Part shown: positions 50,068-63,749 of the stretch, in pieces
Position numbering within the stretch: position 1 is the first letter of the stretch
Layout of the letters: every line of letters starts with the position of its first letter
Source of the DNA: Monosporascus cannonballus
Taxonomy: Eukaryota; Ascomycota; Sordariomycetes; Xylariales
Length of the DNA stretch: 64,000 nucleotides
Direction of reading: 5' to 3'
Assembly (NCBI GenBank): GCA_004154925.1
Contig: QJNS01000304.1
Span: 19,401-83,400, forward strand
Notes under the pieces: generated by a model
The model's database searches: none
The model's input: the letters and a program-made list of their open reading frames with translations, nothing else
What the model was told of the DNA's origin: nothing
Position numbers and translations under genes: made by a program

Positions 50068-50486
50068 TGTTACAAGAACGTAGGTTCTTGTCTTGGGAAG
50101 ACCTATTTTTGAGGCCTAGCGTGGATTCGCTACGGAAAAACCTCGGTCAAGGGAGTTTTGGCCTTTTAAGGTGATCTAGGTGATCTAGGTGATCTGGACC
50201 AAATTATACAAATCCAACAGATTTACGATATATTCACTTTAGGGATTAGGATATATAATAAATTACTTTTTTATGTAAATAATACCTATTTAATTTCGTT
50301 CTTTAATTATTAATTTAAGCTTTTAATTAAAAATAACTGTACCGTTCTTTAATTAAGGGAAAAGTATTTAAATCTTTTTAACGAATAAATCACTAAATTA
50401 TTTTTTGCCTTATTATTACCTGCAAATTAAGATCCTTTTTAGATACTGCTTATATCTCCAGGTAGATATATAACAAGTTCGTTATA
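50068..50486 (+). repeat. 5' LTR of B1
   Basis: Contains an inverted pair CAAGAACGTAGGTTCTTG near its start and three tandem GGTGATCTA 9-mers at about 50180-50207. Confidence 0.95.
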
Positions 50487-50559
50487 TTTTGATAATTCCT
50501 TAATTAATAGCCGACAAATAATTTAAGGCCTAATTAAGCATGAACTTTTTTGAACTTAA

Positions 50560-53500
50560 TAAAAACGATATTACAAAACGACGTTTAAAAAATAAATAAT
50601 ATATCCGATCCCTGTTACCAGCCGGTAAAAAATCAGTAATTAAAGTAAACGATCTATTTTTTATCGAAAAAGTTTTCCGATTAATTAATAATATGGCTCT
50701 ATTTATTACTCGATCCCAGGAAGGATTTTCCTTTTAATCCCAGCAATAGCTTTCCTTAATTTCTCAGGAAACTATCGAGGTCCAGGATTTGGAGCTAGAA
50801 AAAAAACAGCCAGCCAGAGGCCAGAAAAACCAAACTGTTGGCGAAAAAAAGCTTACGACAGAAGAAAAACTTGATCTCCTTGCCGAAAAAATTGTGGTTC
50901 TACGAAAAGAAAATGTTCGACTTGCTAAAAAGCCTATTTTCCCTTAATTTGGTTCCCTTAGGGAACGAAGCCAAAAAGCTGGCTACCGATCGCATATAAC
51001 TAATACGAAGTATTCGGAAAAGGGAACCACAACTTTACTTATGATTGGCGTAGGACGAATGTAAGAAAAAATTCCGACCTTGCCCTTATTCGGTATTAAC
51101 CGGATTCGTAAAGGAATTATCCTACCTCCTATTTACCATGGAATGCCAGACGTTAAGGGTTATAAACTAATTTCTCCTAAACCTTATAATGGATCAGAAA
51201 ACCTTAACGGATTCCTGGTTCAGGCCAGATTTTACCTCAAATTTTATAAAAGTTCTTTAACGGAGGATTATTAAAAAGTAATGGCTATCTTTTAACTACT
51301 GACCGGATAAGTCCGGGAATAATTTGAACCCGTTTTGACGGATTATCTTAAAAGATATCCAAAGGAATCCTCCGATTTTACTAATTATGTTTTCGGTAAA
51401 TACGGTTACTTTAAGGAGTAAATACGGGCCCTTTTTGGAAACCCTAATAAGAAACAAAACGTTATTAAGCAATTTTACCTTTTTTACCAAACCAAGTTAG
51501 TATTTAAATATATTATTAAGTTTAACCGCTTAATAATTATTTCCAACTTACCAAAAAGTATATTATTTTATCCTTATTATAACGGTTTAAAACCGTAAAT
51601 TAAGGACGAAATATTTAAAAAATCAAAAACTGGATCCTTTGCGGTATATATTAATAAGGTTATTATTGCCGACCGACATACCTTTAATCGGTATCTCGAA
51701 AAAAAAAGGATTAATAAATAAGGTGATAATAAAGGCTTTTGCAGCTAAACTAAAAAGGATAAGGGTAAGCTTCAGAAGGAAGCGAATTCCGTTTCGAAGG
51801 AACTTAAGAAAAACAAATCCAAAGTAAAGTATTTTAATTATAGCAAAAAAGGATATTTTAAAAACGAATGTCGCTTTACCGTCAAGAAGAATTCCAAGAA
51901 AGGAGGAATTCCTTAACCCCAGAAAAAAGTCAAAATAACTGAATAAAAAACCGATAATAAGGTAAAAAAGGAGGAAAAAGAAATTAGCACAACTTTCTCC
52001 TAACCAGAATTTATTATTACCATAATTACTTAGATCCAAAGTAACATCCCAGAATACGAAAATTATCCAGTTTATTAGGACTTTAAGGTTAAAACTTGCA
52101 AGTATCACCCAGGATAAACGGTTTCTAGGATAGCCATAAAACTAGGATGCCAGTATTACCTTAATTCCCAAAAATGTAAAATGCATATAAAGGATGGTTA
52201 ATTTCGACCAAATACCAGTAACCATGGATAATTATTTATAAAGCTTTATAAGCTCCTTAAATACACTATTTACCAGAAGATATTATCGGTAAATCCTTAC
52301 GACCTGTTATATTTTGCTGCCTATTACCAAAACAATTATTTCGTTTATTTTAAAGCCAAAAAAAACCATAATTTCTGGCCTGGATAAGACGAAAAAACAC
52401 CCACCGAACCCGATAATAAATGTAAATACATAAAAATTTCTTAATGGCCGGAATACCTTAGGTTTTGTTATTTACATCCTAAGTTAAAATAAAGTCAAAA
52501 AGCCATATCGTAAGGATATTTATATTACTTTCCGATATTTTGCATTTAATATAAGCTCCTAAATATGGGAACATTTTTTTCGGAAATACACCTTTTTAAC
52601 CCCATAATTTGGAAGGCATAAAACCAAAGATCGAACTAAAAGAAAACGATTTTTTTCGGATACTAGTTGGGCCGAAAGAAATAATATAAGTATATAAACG
52701 ACCATTGTACCAAGTACGTTACCAAAAAAGCTCGAAAATGAAAACGTCTTTTTACAAGCAAATTACGATAATTAAAAAATAATAAAGGCTTTCGAAAGTA
52801 AGATATTAAGGAGCCTTAATATGCAAAACCTTATGTAAAATAATTAAAAGATTACGTAATTAAATCGAAATCCTTTTAAGATATAAAAATAAAACGTTTA
52901 AAGTTATAATCGATTTAAAAGCCGAAAATAATTTTATTTTTCTTATAATGGTAAAAAAATATTAAATTTCCTGGAAATACAAATTAAAGTTTTACAAATT
53001 ACGTACGGTAAACGGAAGCTTGTTTATATACGATAACGGACGAATTCTTCGGGAAATTAAAGAACTCCTAATACGGATTTAAGGATATTAAGAACGGATT
53101 TCGTTGGATATCGCCGACATTTCTGGGTACGATATTATTCTGGGAATGCCGTAACTTAGGTTCAGTAATTTACGTATTAACTAGAAATATTAGATATTTT
53201 TATGGGAAAATAAATTATCCGAAAAAAATAACTAAAAGATTTATTATGTTATTAAGGAAGTCCAGATTACTAATTAAGCTTTTACGGTACTACCTAAGTA
53301 TTAAAGGTTTAAGAAGTTATTTAAGGATAAAAAAAATTACGAATTATTATTATATAGTTAATAAGATCATAAAATACCTATTAAAGAAAGATATTATCCC
53401 AAATTTTATAAGATTTACCATATAAACCTTAATAAATCGAAAGCTTTATGGAAAAGCATTTAATTTGATTTAAAAAAAGGGTATATCCAACCTTTTGATT

Positions 53501-56260
53501 CCCCAGCTGGATACCCCGTCCTTATAATATTAAAAACCAAAGATAAAAAGCAAAAAGTTAACGAAAACGGAGATTTGGTTTTTAGGAAGATAATTAATTA
53601 TTAATAATTAAACGATATTATAATCAAAAACGGATATTTTCTGATTTTTATAAATATATTAAAGGAAAATGTTAATAAAGCAAAATGGTTTACCGCATTC
53701 GATTTCCAAAATAGTTATTACCGTATCAAAATGGCCAAAGGAAAAAAATGGAAAATGGCATTTAAAATAATATATGGACTTTACGAATACAAAGTAATAC
53801 CTATAGGACTTATTAATATTTCCGCCAGTTTTTAACGCCTAATTATGATTATGCTTAAAAAGTTTCTGGATAAGTTTATATTCGTTTATCTCGACGATAT
53901 CCTTATTTATTCCGAAATTCTGGAAAAATACCAAAAGCAAATTACCCAAGTACTCCAAATACTAAATAAAGTAAATATCCAAGTTAACCTAGTTAAAAAC
54001 GTATGGTATACGTAAAAACTAAACTTTTTAGGATATATTTTTATCCCCGGCCAAATTCAGATTTAACGCTTTAAAATGGAAGCAATTAAAAACTGGCCCA
54101 TCTTTAATAAGGCGACCGTTATAGATATCCGATAAATCTTAGGATTTACGGGTTACGTACGCGGCCTAATCAAGGGATATGGAAATATAATTAAACCATT
54201 AACGAAATTTATTACCAAGGAATACGTCGGAAAAAAATTCGAATTCCCAGAAAACGCTAAAGAAATATTTTAAAAACTGAAAAAAGTAATTATTAATGGA
54301 CCTATCGTAAAAATGCCCAATTCAGACAAAAAGAAACGCCTAAAGATAAACGCCTTGGAATATACCCTGGGCGCAGTTTTAAAGTAGCTAAAAAATAACG
54401 GCAAATAGTACCTTATGGCTTATTATTCAAAAGTATTCCGAAACGCAAAACTTAAATACCCGATTTACGATAAAAAATTATTAATAATTATTAATACTTT
54501 TAAAAAATAAAAGTTATTTCTTAATGGAATAAAGGAATTTTTCAATATTTACTTTAATTATAAGAATTTTACTCGATTTATAAAAGCCCAAAAACTAAAT
54601 AAACGATACGAAAAATAAATGATTTTTTTATTAAGGTTCAATTTCAGGATATACCATATCAAAAGAAAAAAAAATATCCAGGCAGATATTCTTAATTATA
54701 AAAGAAATTATAATTCTAAAGTCCCCAAAAAAAATATATAAATGTTGTAATATAACCAGGATGGTATTATACGATTATGTAAAATAATTAAAAGGCCGAC
54801 CTCCGAATTCCTAATACGATTCCGAAATTCTTACGATATAAAAGAACAAAAGGAAATTTAATAACTAAAAAAATAACCAAAGGATTAGTTATTATATTAT
54901 GGCAAAATTTATGTTCCTAAGGACCAATAAAAACGATTCATAAAGGAATTCCATAAAAACCTATTATACGGATATTAAGGGATTTTCAAAATTACCAGAT
55001 GGCTATAAGAAAAATATAACTTTTTTGAGCTACGCCGTATGGTTAAAATAATTATCAAAAATTGCCATATTTACAATAAGATTAAGGTAGTACGCCATAA
55101 ACCATATGGATTATTATAATTTATTAATATTCCTAATAAAGTATGGAATACCATAACTTAAAACTTTATTATTAATTTATTTCTATTTAAAAACCCCGTT
55201 ACTGGAATCGAATACGACGGAATCTGGGTAATTATAAATAAATTTACTAAGTACAGATATTTCTTATTTTTTAAAGGAAACGTAACGGCAGAATAATTAG
55301 CTTATACCTTTATCAGATATTACCTGGATAAATATGAAATACCAGAAAAAATTATTTCCGATCGAAATACGTTTTTTATTTCAAAATTTGGTACCAGTTT
55401 TTTTAAGCAAATTAGTATTAAACTTAAGTTTTTAATAACTTATTATCCTTAAACGGATAAATAAACCGAAAAACTAAACCAGATTTTGGAATAATATTTT
55501 CGAAATTACGTTAATTATTAACAAAATAACTAAATAAAGCTTTTATTATTGGCGCAAATCGTTTATAATATATTTGTTAATAAGGATATAGGCGTATCCC
55601 TTTATACGGTTATATATAAATACGACGCAAAAACGGAATAATTTAAATAATTACTTAATAAGGTACTAAAAATTATTATAATTGCCCTAAAAACAAAGAT
55701 ATTAACGATAAAAATCAAAACGATTCAGGCCTATCTCCAAAACGAATTACGGTTTCTATAATAACGGATAACCCAATACTATAATAAAAGAAAAATTAAG
55801 GGATTAATTTTAACGAAAGGAAATAAAATCTATTTGTTACGCCAAAAACAAAACGTAATTTCGAATATTTTACAAATCAAAACGAAAAAACCTAATAATA
55901 AGTTCGATTTCAAAAAACTTAGCCCGTTTAAAGTTAAAAAAGTTATTTTTAAAATTAATTATCAATTATTATTACCCAAAAATATAAAGATATACCTTAT
56001 TTTCCATATCTTTTTACTTAAATTAACACCCAAAAACGCCCCGTTAAAAACAAACCTAAAATTCGAAAAAGATTTTAACGAATACAAAATCAAACGAATA
56101 CTGGATTCCAGAATAATTAAAAACAAAATTTAGTACCTAATCAAATAAGAAAAATACTTATACGAAAAAAATATTTGGGAACCTCTTAATTACTTAACGA
56201 ATATAATGGATTTAATTAAGACGTTCTACCGCCAAAATCTTGATTAACTATCTTTAAGGC
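50560..56260 (+). pseudogene. gag-pol relic of B1
   Basis: Gag: acidic/basic stretch at about 50700-50960, a partly open region at 51080-51274, and a zinc knuckle at 51830-51871. Two Cys and the His of the knuckle have become Tyr and only the last Cys remains. RT: AKWFTAFDFQNSYYRI near 53686-53740 and YLDDIL at 53887-53904, intact. RNase H-like region about 54280-54560. Integrase: DKFTKYRYFLFFKGNVTAE at about 55240, then ISDRN, and the TAYHPQTDG block degraded to TYYP-TDK. The C-terminal part at 55834-56133 is open for 99 codons and leads into a chromodomain (EYKIKRILDSRIIKNKI, then YLIK) with Trp turned into a stop. A Ty3/gypsy chromovirus, inactive through many RIP-type stops. Confidence 0.9.
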
Positions 56261-56938
56261 GGCCAAGGTCGCAGGTAATAATAATCCCCTATTTAAGTTA
56301 ACCCTTACGGCGTTCCAGTCGAAAAAGTTAAATGCTTTTATTATTACATTTATTTCGGAAATAAACCGTACTTATTTTTCTTCCATACGCCGCTATTCTT
56401 CCTTTACTTTTTCCCGTTTTTCTAATTAATCTAATTTTAACCCTTCTTTTAATATTTCCATAACCCTTTTTTTAAGAAAATCTTATTAAAATTACAATTG
56501 CTTTAACCGGCTAATAAATTCTTTCGTTTTTCTTTCCGCCGCTTCCTGGTATACCAAAAACGCATCTTTAAGTTCGCGTTATTCCTTTTGCAAACGCTCT
56601 TACGTCTTGTTTATTTTCCTTAAGGAATTTATGGTTAAAACATTACAAAAAAAACGTTAATGACGGATACAACAATTGTAACTTAAATATTCCAGGACGT
56701 AAAAATATTCGGATTCGCCCAAACGAATATAATTAAAATAAGGAAAAGCCTTAATACCAAACTTTTTAATTAATTCAATACGAATATTCCGAAAATTGCG
56801 TTAATTTAGGTAAGGTTTTTTTTTTTGGATGTAATCCGACATATTAAAATTAATTAGAAAAATTTAAGTTACGAACCTTTTTTAGGAGCCACTTACCGTT
56901 TTATCTTTAGGACAAAAATCCTTAAAAAAGAGAAATAA

Positions 56939-57357
56939 TGTTACAAAAACGTAAATTCTTGTTTTGGAAAAACCTATTTTTGAGGCCTAGCGTAAATTCG
57001 CTACGGAAAAACCTCGGTTAAGGGAGTCTTGGCCTTTCAAGGTAATCTAGGTAATTTGGGTAATCTGGACCAGATCATATAAATTTAACAGATCCACGAT
57101 ATACTCACTTTAAGGATTGGGATATATAATAGATTATTTTCTTATATAAATAATATTTACTTAATTTCGCTCTTTAGCTATTAATCTAAGCTTTTAATCA
57201 AAGGCAATTGCACCGTTCTCTAATTAAGGGAAAAGTATTTAAATCTCTTTAACGAACAAATCATTAAATTATTCCTCGCCTTATTATTACCTGCAAATCA
57301 AGATCCTTTTCGGATATTGCTCATATCTCCAGGTGGATGTATGACAGGTTTGTTACA
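56939..57357 (+). repeat. 3' LTR of B1
   Basis: Same length as the 5' LTR. The tandem 9-mers here read GGTAATCTA and GGTAATTTG, i.e. TGA to TAA relative to the 5' LTR, while other positions are mutated only in the 5' copy. Confidence 0.95.
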
Positions 57358-57362
57358 TAATA

Positions 57363-59182
57363 TAACTGGTATTAAAAATTAAGTTAATAATAAATATACG
57401 TATTTACTTACGTATTAATTAATTTATTAATTATCGTTATTTAAAGAAAATCTTAAAATTTTTGAACTTTAACGAAAATGGTTTTTGTTTAATATATTTT
57501 ATAATTTCGTTAATAAATTTTTAGACAAAATATTTCGTATATAAAGGTATCGAAGTAAAATGTAAATTAAGTTTAAATTTATAACAAAGCGTTTAAAAAG
57601 TATTAGTTAAATATAGAAAAAACTTTAAATAAATGATTTTTTTAAAAAATTAAAATAATTTACATTTTTTATAATCGATAATATAACGTTAAATTATCCG
57701 AAATACTTTTTCAAAATTTAAAAAGATGTTCGGCCATAATATAAACCGTATTATTTATTACTAATATTAATTTATTTTCGAATTTTAAAAATTAAAAAAA
57801 GTAAGCCATATTATTCCAATATAATAAGGCAATTTATGTATTTTTCGAAAGTTGTTTTTGAAAACAAATTTATATTTTCCGTTAACGAACGCCTAGAAAA
57901 AAATACTATTTAAACTAGGAAGTTTATATAGTAACCAGTTCCAATCGTTTATAATCGTTTTTATTATACCAGAACGTAAATAAATATCGATATTATATTA
58001 ACTTATAAATTATTTAAAATATTTATTTAATAAATAACTAAAGAGAATTAATGTAAAAATTAATACGTTATGAAAACCTGAATTTATAATAAATTATTAT
58101 CCGTATTTACAATATTTTTATAAGCTTTATTTTAAATAACAAAATTCGGTTCGAAATATTTTTTATCTTAAACCGCTTTATTGCGTCAAATCTTAGTTTG
58201 TAATATTTACTGGATATTTTTTACGGCCCGTTTGTTATATATTTTACGAAAAGGTTGTTCGTTATAATTTCGGATTGTTGCAATATATTTAGTACTTAAA
58301 AAAGAGTCGTTAAATTTACGATATTTTTAAAAAAGTTAATTATTATTTTTTTCGAAAACAGATAATACGTTAAATATAATAGAATATTGATAAATATGAA
58401 AATTAACACGTATTATACCGGAAACATAATATATTTATATCTCGGGTTAATACTTATAATCTAAACAGAAATAGCTTTTTATTTATTATAATATTCACCT
58501 TAAATTCATTATAACTATCAGAATTATAATAGTTCTATTAATGTAATTACAAATATGAAAAAAATAATATAAGTAATTTATTATATAATAAAAATACGCC
58601 AAAACTGAACTTTAATACTTAATAAATATATTTAAAAAAATAAATAAGTATACATATAATTAATTTATTTTAAAACATTTCGGTTAAATTTCGAATAACA
58701 TTCTTTTTATTTAAAAACTACGTTATATTTAATATGCAATATTAAGAAAACAAACAACCTAAGCTTATTTATTTATAAATCTATTTAATTAAACGGATAT
58801 CCTTATAATCTATAATAGCTTTTTTCGTATAAATCTCATAAAAGTTGATATTAAAAAATAAAATAACAAATTTATTTTCCGCTGTTTTCTATGATATCTT
58901 TAATATAAATCGCTAAATCCTAAAATCATATTTAAACGCATATTAAATAATATCCTTCAGACCGTAAGCTTAAAGAAATACTATAAAATTAACGGGGTGT
59001 ATAATTTTTGAAACCGCTTAATTTTATGTAAAATTATAACTTCTTAAAATTAAAATCGTACTAATTAATATATTAATCTTATAATCTGTAACTTACTCTC
59101 TGATTTAAAACGACAATATCGAACTTATGTTTTAATCTTTTTTTATATCTGGCCACCGTAAGCACTTTGTTTCGAAATTTGC
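57363..59182. other. AT-rich decayed DNA, nothing secure
   Basis: A segment near 57450-57500 reads NFNENGFCLI in one frame, faintly like a pogo-type DDE transposase motif (NFDE-GF). The rest does not continue the match, so no element is called. Confidence 0.35.
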
Positions 59183-59300
59183 TATAAGATAGCGAGAGTG
59201 CGACGCTAACCACAATATTAAAAGATCACAATTTCAAACTCTAATTAGGGTTTGAACACCTTAATCCACTTTATAAGGACTAGCTGTAGATGTTATTATA
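59183..59300. mobile_element. 119-bp-type TIR repeat (copy F3)
   Basis: 118 bp, TATAAGATAGCGAGAG...GTTATTATA, aligned along its length with F1 and F4. First base pairs altered as expected from TG-to-TA change. Confidence 0.75.
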
Positions 59301-59572
59301 ATTACTTTCGTTTTTTTTTAATAAAATCGTCTCGATTTTAAAGCTAGATAAGGTATCGAACTCTCAAGGCTTTATTGCGCCTTATAAGCATATAGCGCGG
59401 TCGAACTTTTCGCGCCGACCACCCGCCGGACGTTAACGGTTAGAATCTTTTCAGTCTGCCTTCTGGCTTTTTTCAGCCTGCAGCCGCCCTTATAAGGATC
59501 GAATCCTGCCTCCGATATATCGCCGAAATGGCGCCGAACTGGCTAATACATCTAATTAGGATTTGGAATAAT
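59301..59572. repeat. GC-richer patch with tRNA-like B-box motifs
   Basis: Lies between copies F3 and F4. The minus strand has GAGAGTTCGATACC (RNA polymerase III B-box-like) near 59349-59362, and the plus strand has AGGATCGAATCCTGCC near 59497-59512. It may be a tRNA-derived SINE or tRNA relic. No cloverleaf could be completed. Confidence 0.3.
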
Positions 59573-59691
59573 TGTAAGATAGCGAGAGTACGACGTTAAC
59601 TATAATACTAAAAGGTCAGCAATTTCAAACCATAATTGGAGTTTAGATATCTTAATCCACCTTATAGGGACTAGCTGTACATATCATTATA
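59573..59691. mobile_element. 119-bp TIR repeat (copy F4)
   Basis: 119 bp, TGTAAGATAGCGAGAG...ATATCATTATA. Shares CGACG-TAAC-A-AATACTAAAAGGTCAGC and GGACTAGCTGTACATAT with F1. Confidence 0.78.
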
Positions 59692-60329
59692 CTTGCCTTT
59701 ATCTAATAAAAGCAGTTGGCGGTTACTATTGGGATAATCTAGTCGCTTTTGTCGTTCGAATTGCAGTCGGCACTTATTTTTAAAATAATCTAATCGCTTT
59801 TGTTATTCGAATTCCCGGCGTAAAAATTTCATTTTAAAAAAAGAAAATTATTATTATTATTAATTATAATAATAATAAAAACAAAAATAACAGATATATT
59901 TATCAAATAATTAAATTATGCATTATTACAGTTAATTAAGGTTTTTTTAATACCATCTAATAGGTAATATAATAAAAATATAATATTATCTGTTAAGGAA
60001 AATATTTAAAGTTTATAAAACGCGGAAAATTTAAAAAGAAAAATAATAATAAATATTCAAAATTTATTCGAAAAATCAGGAATAAAATAAACGCCAAATA
60101 AATAATTCGGATAATAAATCATTCCATTATAGTATTTTGCGTATAAACTTTATTTGAATTTTATTCTTAAATTTTGACCAGTATTAATTTTACAATTTTA
60201 AGATATTAATTTTCTATTTTCAAAATATTAATTATATACCGTTATACTTAATAATATAATTTGTAATATAATTAAAATATTATTCGCATTTGATATTACA
60301 AAATGCTGCCGCCTTTTATCGACTTTTGT
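59692..60329. other. AT-rich DNA, nothing recognised
   Basis: Contains a repeated segment, TAATCTAGTCGCTTTTGTCGTTCGAATT / TAATCTAATCGCTTTTGTTATTCGAATT split by about 60 bp (59735 and 59789). Otherwise featureless. Confidence 0.4.
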
Positions 60330-60832
60330 AACCAGATTACGACGCACGAAAAAAATATAGGTTAGGCCTTATCGAAAAAACTGTCGAAATAAAAAATCAA
60401 TTGTAAAAATTAAGTAATACCTTATATAATAAAAACAAAAACGAGGACGAAAATAAAAGCGAACGTATATTTGAGAAATAACTTAGTATTAAAAACGGGA
60501 ACGAATTTAAAAATAATTACGTATTTAATAAAACGGATTACAAAAAAGAAGATAACAGGGAATCAAAAAACGAATCTAATTATAAAAGCAAAAAGAATTT
60601 GAACAAATCGGATAACGACAAAATAAATACGCTAAAGAAAAAAATAAATGTCCAGCCTAATCAGAGTTTAGCTTACGGTCTCAAAATAACGCATAAAAAA
60701 TATTCGAACTACTTTTACCATTTAGCATTCCAATATATTATATTTACAATACAGAAAACGCCGAAATATTTAAAGAGTAATTTATACGGCGGCTGTAATG
60801 ACAAAAAGAAATTACGTTCGATAATAATATAA
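60330..60832 (+). pseudogene. Lys/Asn/Glu-rich frame, unrecognised relic
   Basis: One plus-strand frame runs from about 60330 to 60832 with only isolated stops. The last 77 codons (60599-60832) are open but have no ATG at the start. The reading is charged and low-complexity (NKNEDENKSERIFEK, TDYKKEDNRESKNESNYKSK), then more varied (SLAYGLKITHKKYSNYFYHLA). It resembles the hydrophilic part of a transposon Gag or ORF1, but no domain is identifiable. RIP-type context and isolated stops suggest a decayed mobile-element gene. Confidence 0.3.
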
Positions 60833-63749
60833 ACGAGGCACTTTTTTTAAAAAAACAATTCGTTTTTAATTAAAAATTTTAATATTAACAAAGTTGGCTT
60901 TATAATACGACCTTAAAAACAAATTTATTAATAATAATTTATTAATCTTAACATAAAACTCGAATATATCCGAAATCAAATAAAATAAATATAATATTAT
61001 TTTATTGAAAATTATATAAAAAATAAATTATATAAAGAATTAACTCAATATAAAAACATTAAACCTATATAATTTTTACTATAAGTAAGACTTTTTAATA
61101 CGCGCTATTTATTACATTAATTATCGTATTAATTATAATTTAAGATTATCTATATAACGTTATTTAAATCTTATCTTAGAATAATTGTTATATAATTCAA
61201 ATATAGGCCAGCTCATTTCTATTTTTTAATGCTATCGAAAATTCGCATTTTATTAATTAGGTCTGATATATATATCTTATTTATAATCTTCTAAATTCTC
61301 GTACTTTTAAGAATAAATACGAAAAATACGTAAATAAAGTCGTACGGTTGGACTTATAAAATTTTTCTTTCAAATTTTACGTTTCGGTAATTATTAACGT
61401 TTGGATATTCTCTAGCCTAATATAAATCTTTCAAAATATATATATTTATTTTATCGACAAAAATCAAATACTTAAATACGTTCTAGTCAATATTTACCTA
61501 TATAAAAACACAAAAAGAGTCGAATATTCGAACGGAATACGAGGCGCAGAAAAGATACGGACTCAATACAAAAATCCAGGTTATAATAGCAAATAACAAA
61601 ACGAATTTCGGAATACAGTATTATAAAAACTATATAAAAAATAAATAAAAATAGAAATAAATAAAGGAGGCAAATTATGTCTATTATTTTTCGTATTTCC
61701 TATAAAATATTTACAAACGTTTGTTTAAACGCTTAAAAGTTACAAATAACGCAAATACAAAAATTTAAGCGAACTTAAAAATTTTTTACAAAAAAGAAAG
61801 AAATAGCTAAAATTAAACAAATAAAATTCTATACGACTAATCGTATTATAATAGAGGTACGTTAATTTTTATTATCTCGTTAATAACGTCGAATTAATTT
61901 TCGTAATAATATTCATATTAATTTTTGTATTAAGTTTTGTATTAATTTCGTATTAGTCTTGTTGTAAATTTAAATCAAATAATTTACAATATATTTTAAT
62001 TCTAGTACCAAACGCCAGTAACGTTTTAAGCGCGTATAAATTACTTTAAAAGAAAAAAGTATTTTAAATATCTAAAAACTGTTATAAGCTATGTAAAAGG
62101 TAAATATTTATTAAAGTTTCGTAATATATATATTTATCTGGGTTCATCCATTAAGACTTGTAGTTTAAAATTATATATATCGTAAAAAAATAATTAATTT
62201 CGAAATTACAGAAATTATTCGAAATATTATTAATTATTTAATCGGTATTTACAAACGGTTTTTTATTAACAAACTATTTTAACGTTTCGCAAAATTCGAA
62301 TTATAAATATATTTTTATAATGTGTAAAATTGGTTGAAAAAAACATTCTCGCAAATACTAAATTTATCTATAAAATCGAATTTTTGCTAGTATCTCGTAA
62401 CCTTACTTTAAAGGATTATTTCGAACCGTTTAATTTATTTTAAATTCTAGGAAATTTATGCCGATAAAACTTTTAAAAATAACAAATATTATTTTATTTT
62501 CCTTATGCTTTTATATTTTTTATCGAATTCAAAAATAAACCATTATTTTGATAAACAAAAAACATTTTAAATTAATTATTTATAAACGACCTTTTTGCAA
62601 TAAAATATTTCGTTATTTTAACCGTACTTATAAATCTATTTACGAAAAATATAAAAATAACGTAACAAAACTATTTCGCCGATAACATATTAATTGAAAT
62701 TTCTTGAAAATTATAATCGAAAATATAAAGATTTCTTGAAAGGTATTTACTTTTCTTATATTATCTTATTTTTATTTCTTTCTATAATCTATTTATTAAT
62801 ATTGAGTAACGTGTTTTTTCGAACCTCTTAAATCTCGAATAACGGTTAACTTTAAAAATATATCGTTAATTATTATCGGAAAATAAGTAAATTATATCAA
62901 TTGTTAATATAAACCTTAATACGTTAATTAATACGTAAACCTATTTCTTAACTAAAATACCTTAGCATTTTAACGTAAGATAAAAAAAGTTTTTTCTTTA
63001 GCTAGCCGTATTTACTCGTAATTATCTTTATATTTAAATTATTGCCGGATTAGTAAAACCAACATAAAATCAAATTATAATAATTTATTCGCATAACTAT
63101 TCCAAATTAAAATACTTTATATTTCCAATTAGCCTTTATATAATGTTCTATTTGCGAAATACGCACAAAGAATTTACTATCTAATATTTGATACAATTAT
63201 ACCGAAAATAAAAAACTTATCTAAATTGCGAAATATTAGCAAAAGAAATCGAAAAAACGTTTTATACAGAATTTTCGAAAAAATAAAATTTAAACGTTAC
63301 CTATTTTATTTCTATTATTAGCGAAATTAATAATTCCTTATGTATTTTTTTAAACGATTATATTTTAAATTACTAACGAAATAACCTTTAATATAATTAA
63401 TCTTTTACTAAAGCAATAAATTTATAATAAGATTATCGTATAACAGAAATCTAATTTATTAATACTATTAACTAACTTGAGCGTTAAAAAATAAACGAAC
63501 ACTGAAAACGTTATAATTAAATGGGCAAAAATGCGAAAAAGACAAGTTTAAAGAAGTTTTAAAACAATTATTGTAATTTATTTGAAAACGTATATTAACC
63601 AAAAAATAAACGTATTATTAATTCTTCTGTACATTATTAAATAATATAAATACTTTAAATTAATTCGTTAATATATATTTATATTTATAATTTTTATTAA
63701 ATAATATTTTATTTATAAATTGTCTTCTATATAATTTCTTTATTAATTC
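60833..63749. other. AT-rich decayed DNA
   Basis: CpG is present while CpA is scarce, as in the degraded retroelements, so this is probably an old repeat. No LTR, terminal repeat or intact frame recognised. Confidence 0.45.

Larger units (their letters stand above)
50068..57357 (+). mobile_element. Family B element B1, complete, TSD TAATA
   Basis: Two 419-bp LTRs, 50068-50486 and 56939-57357, each TGTTACA(A)...TTA(C/T)A, and 5-bp repeats TAATA at 50063-50067 and 57358-57362. Total 7290 bp. Reference copy for B2, B3 and B4. An AG-rich tract at 56924-56938 precedes the 3' LTR. Confidence 0.95.

Noticed and set aside
57440..57600. pogo/Tc1-type transposase relic
   Set aside because: Only one short motif (NFNENGF) matches; flanking sequence does not continue the similarity and no terminal repeats are seen.
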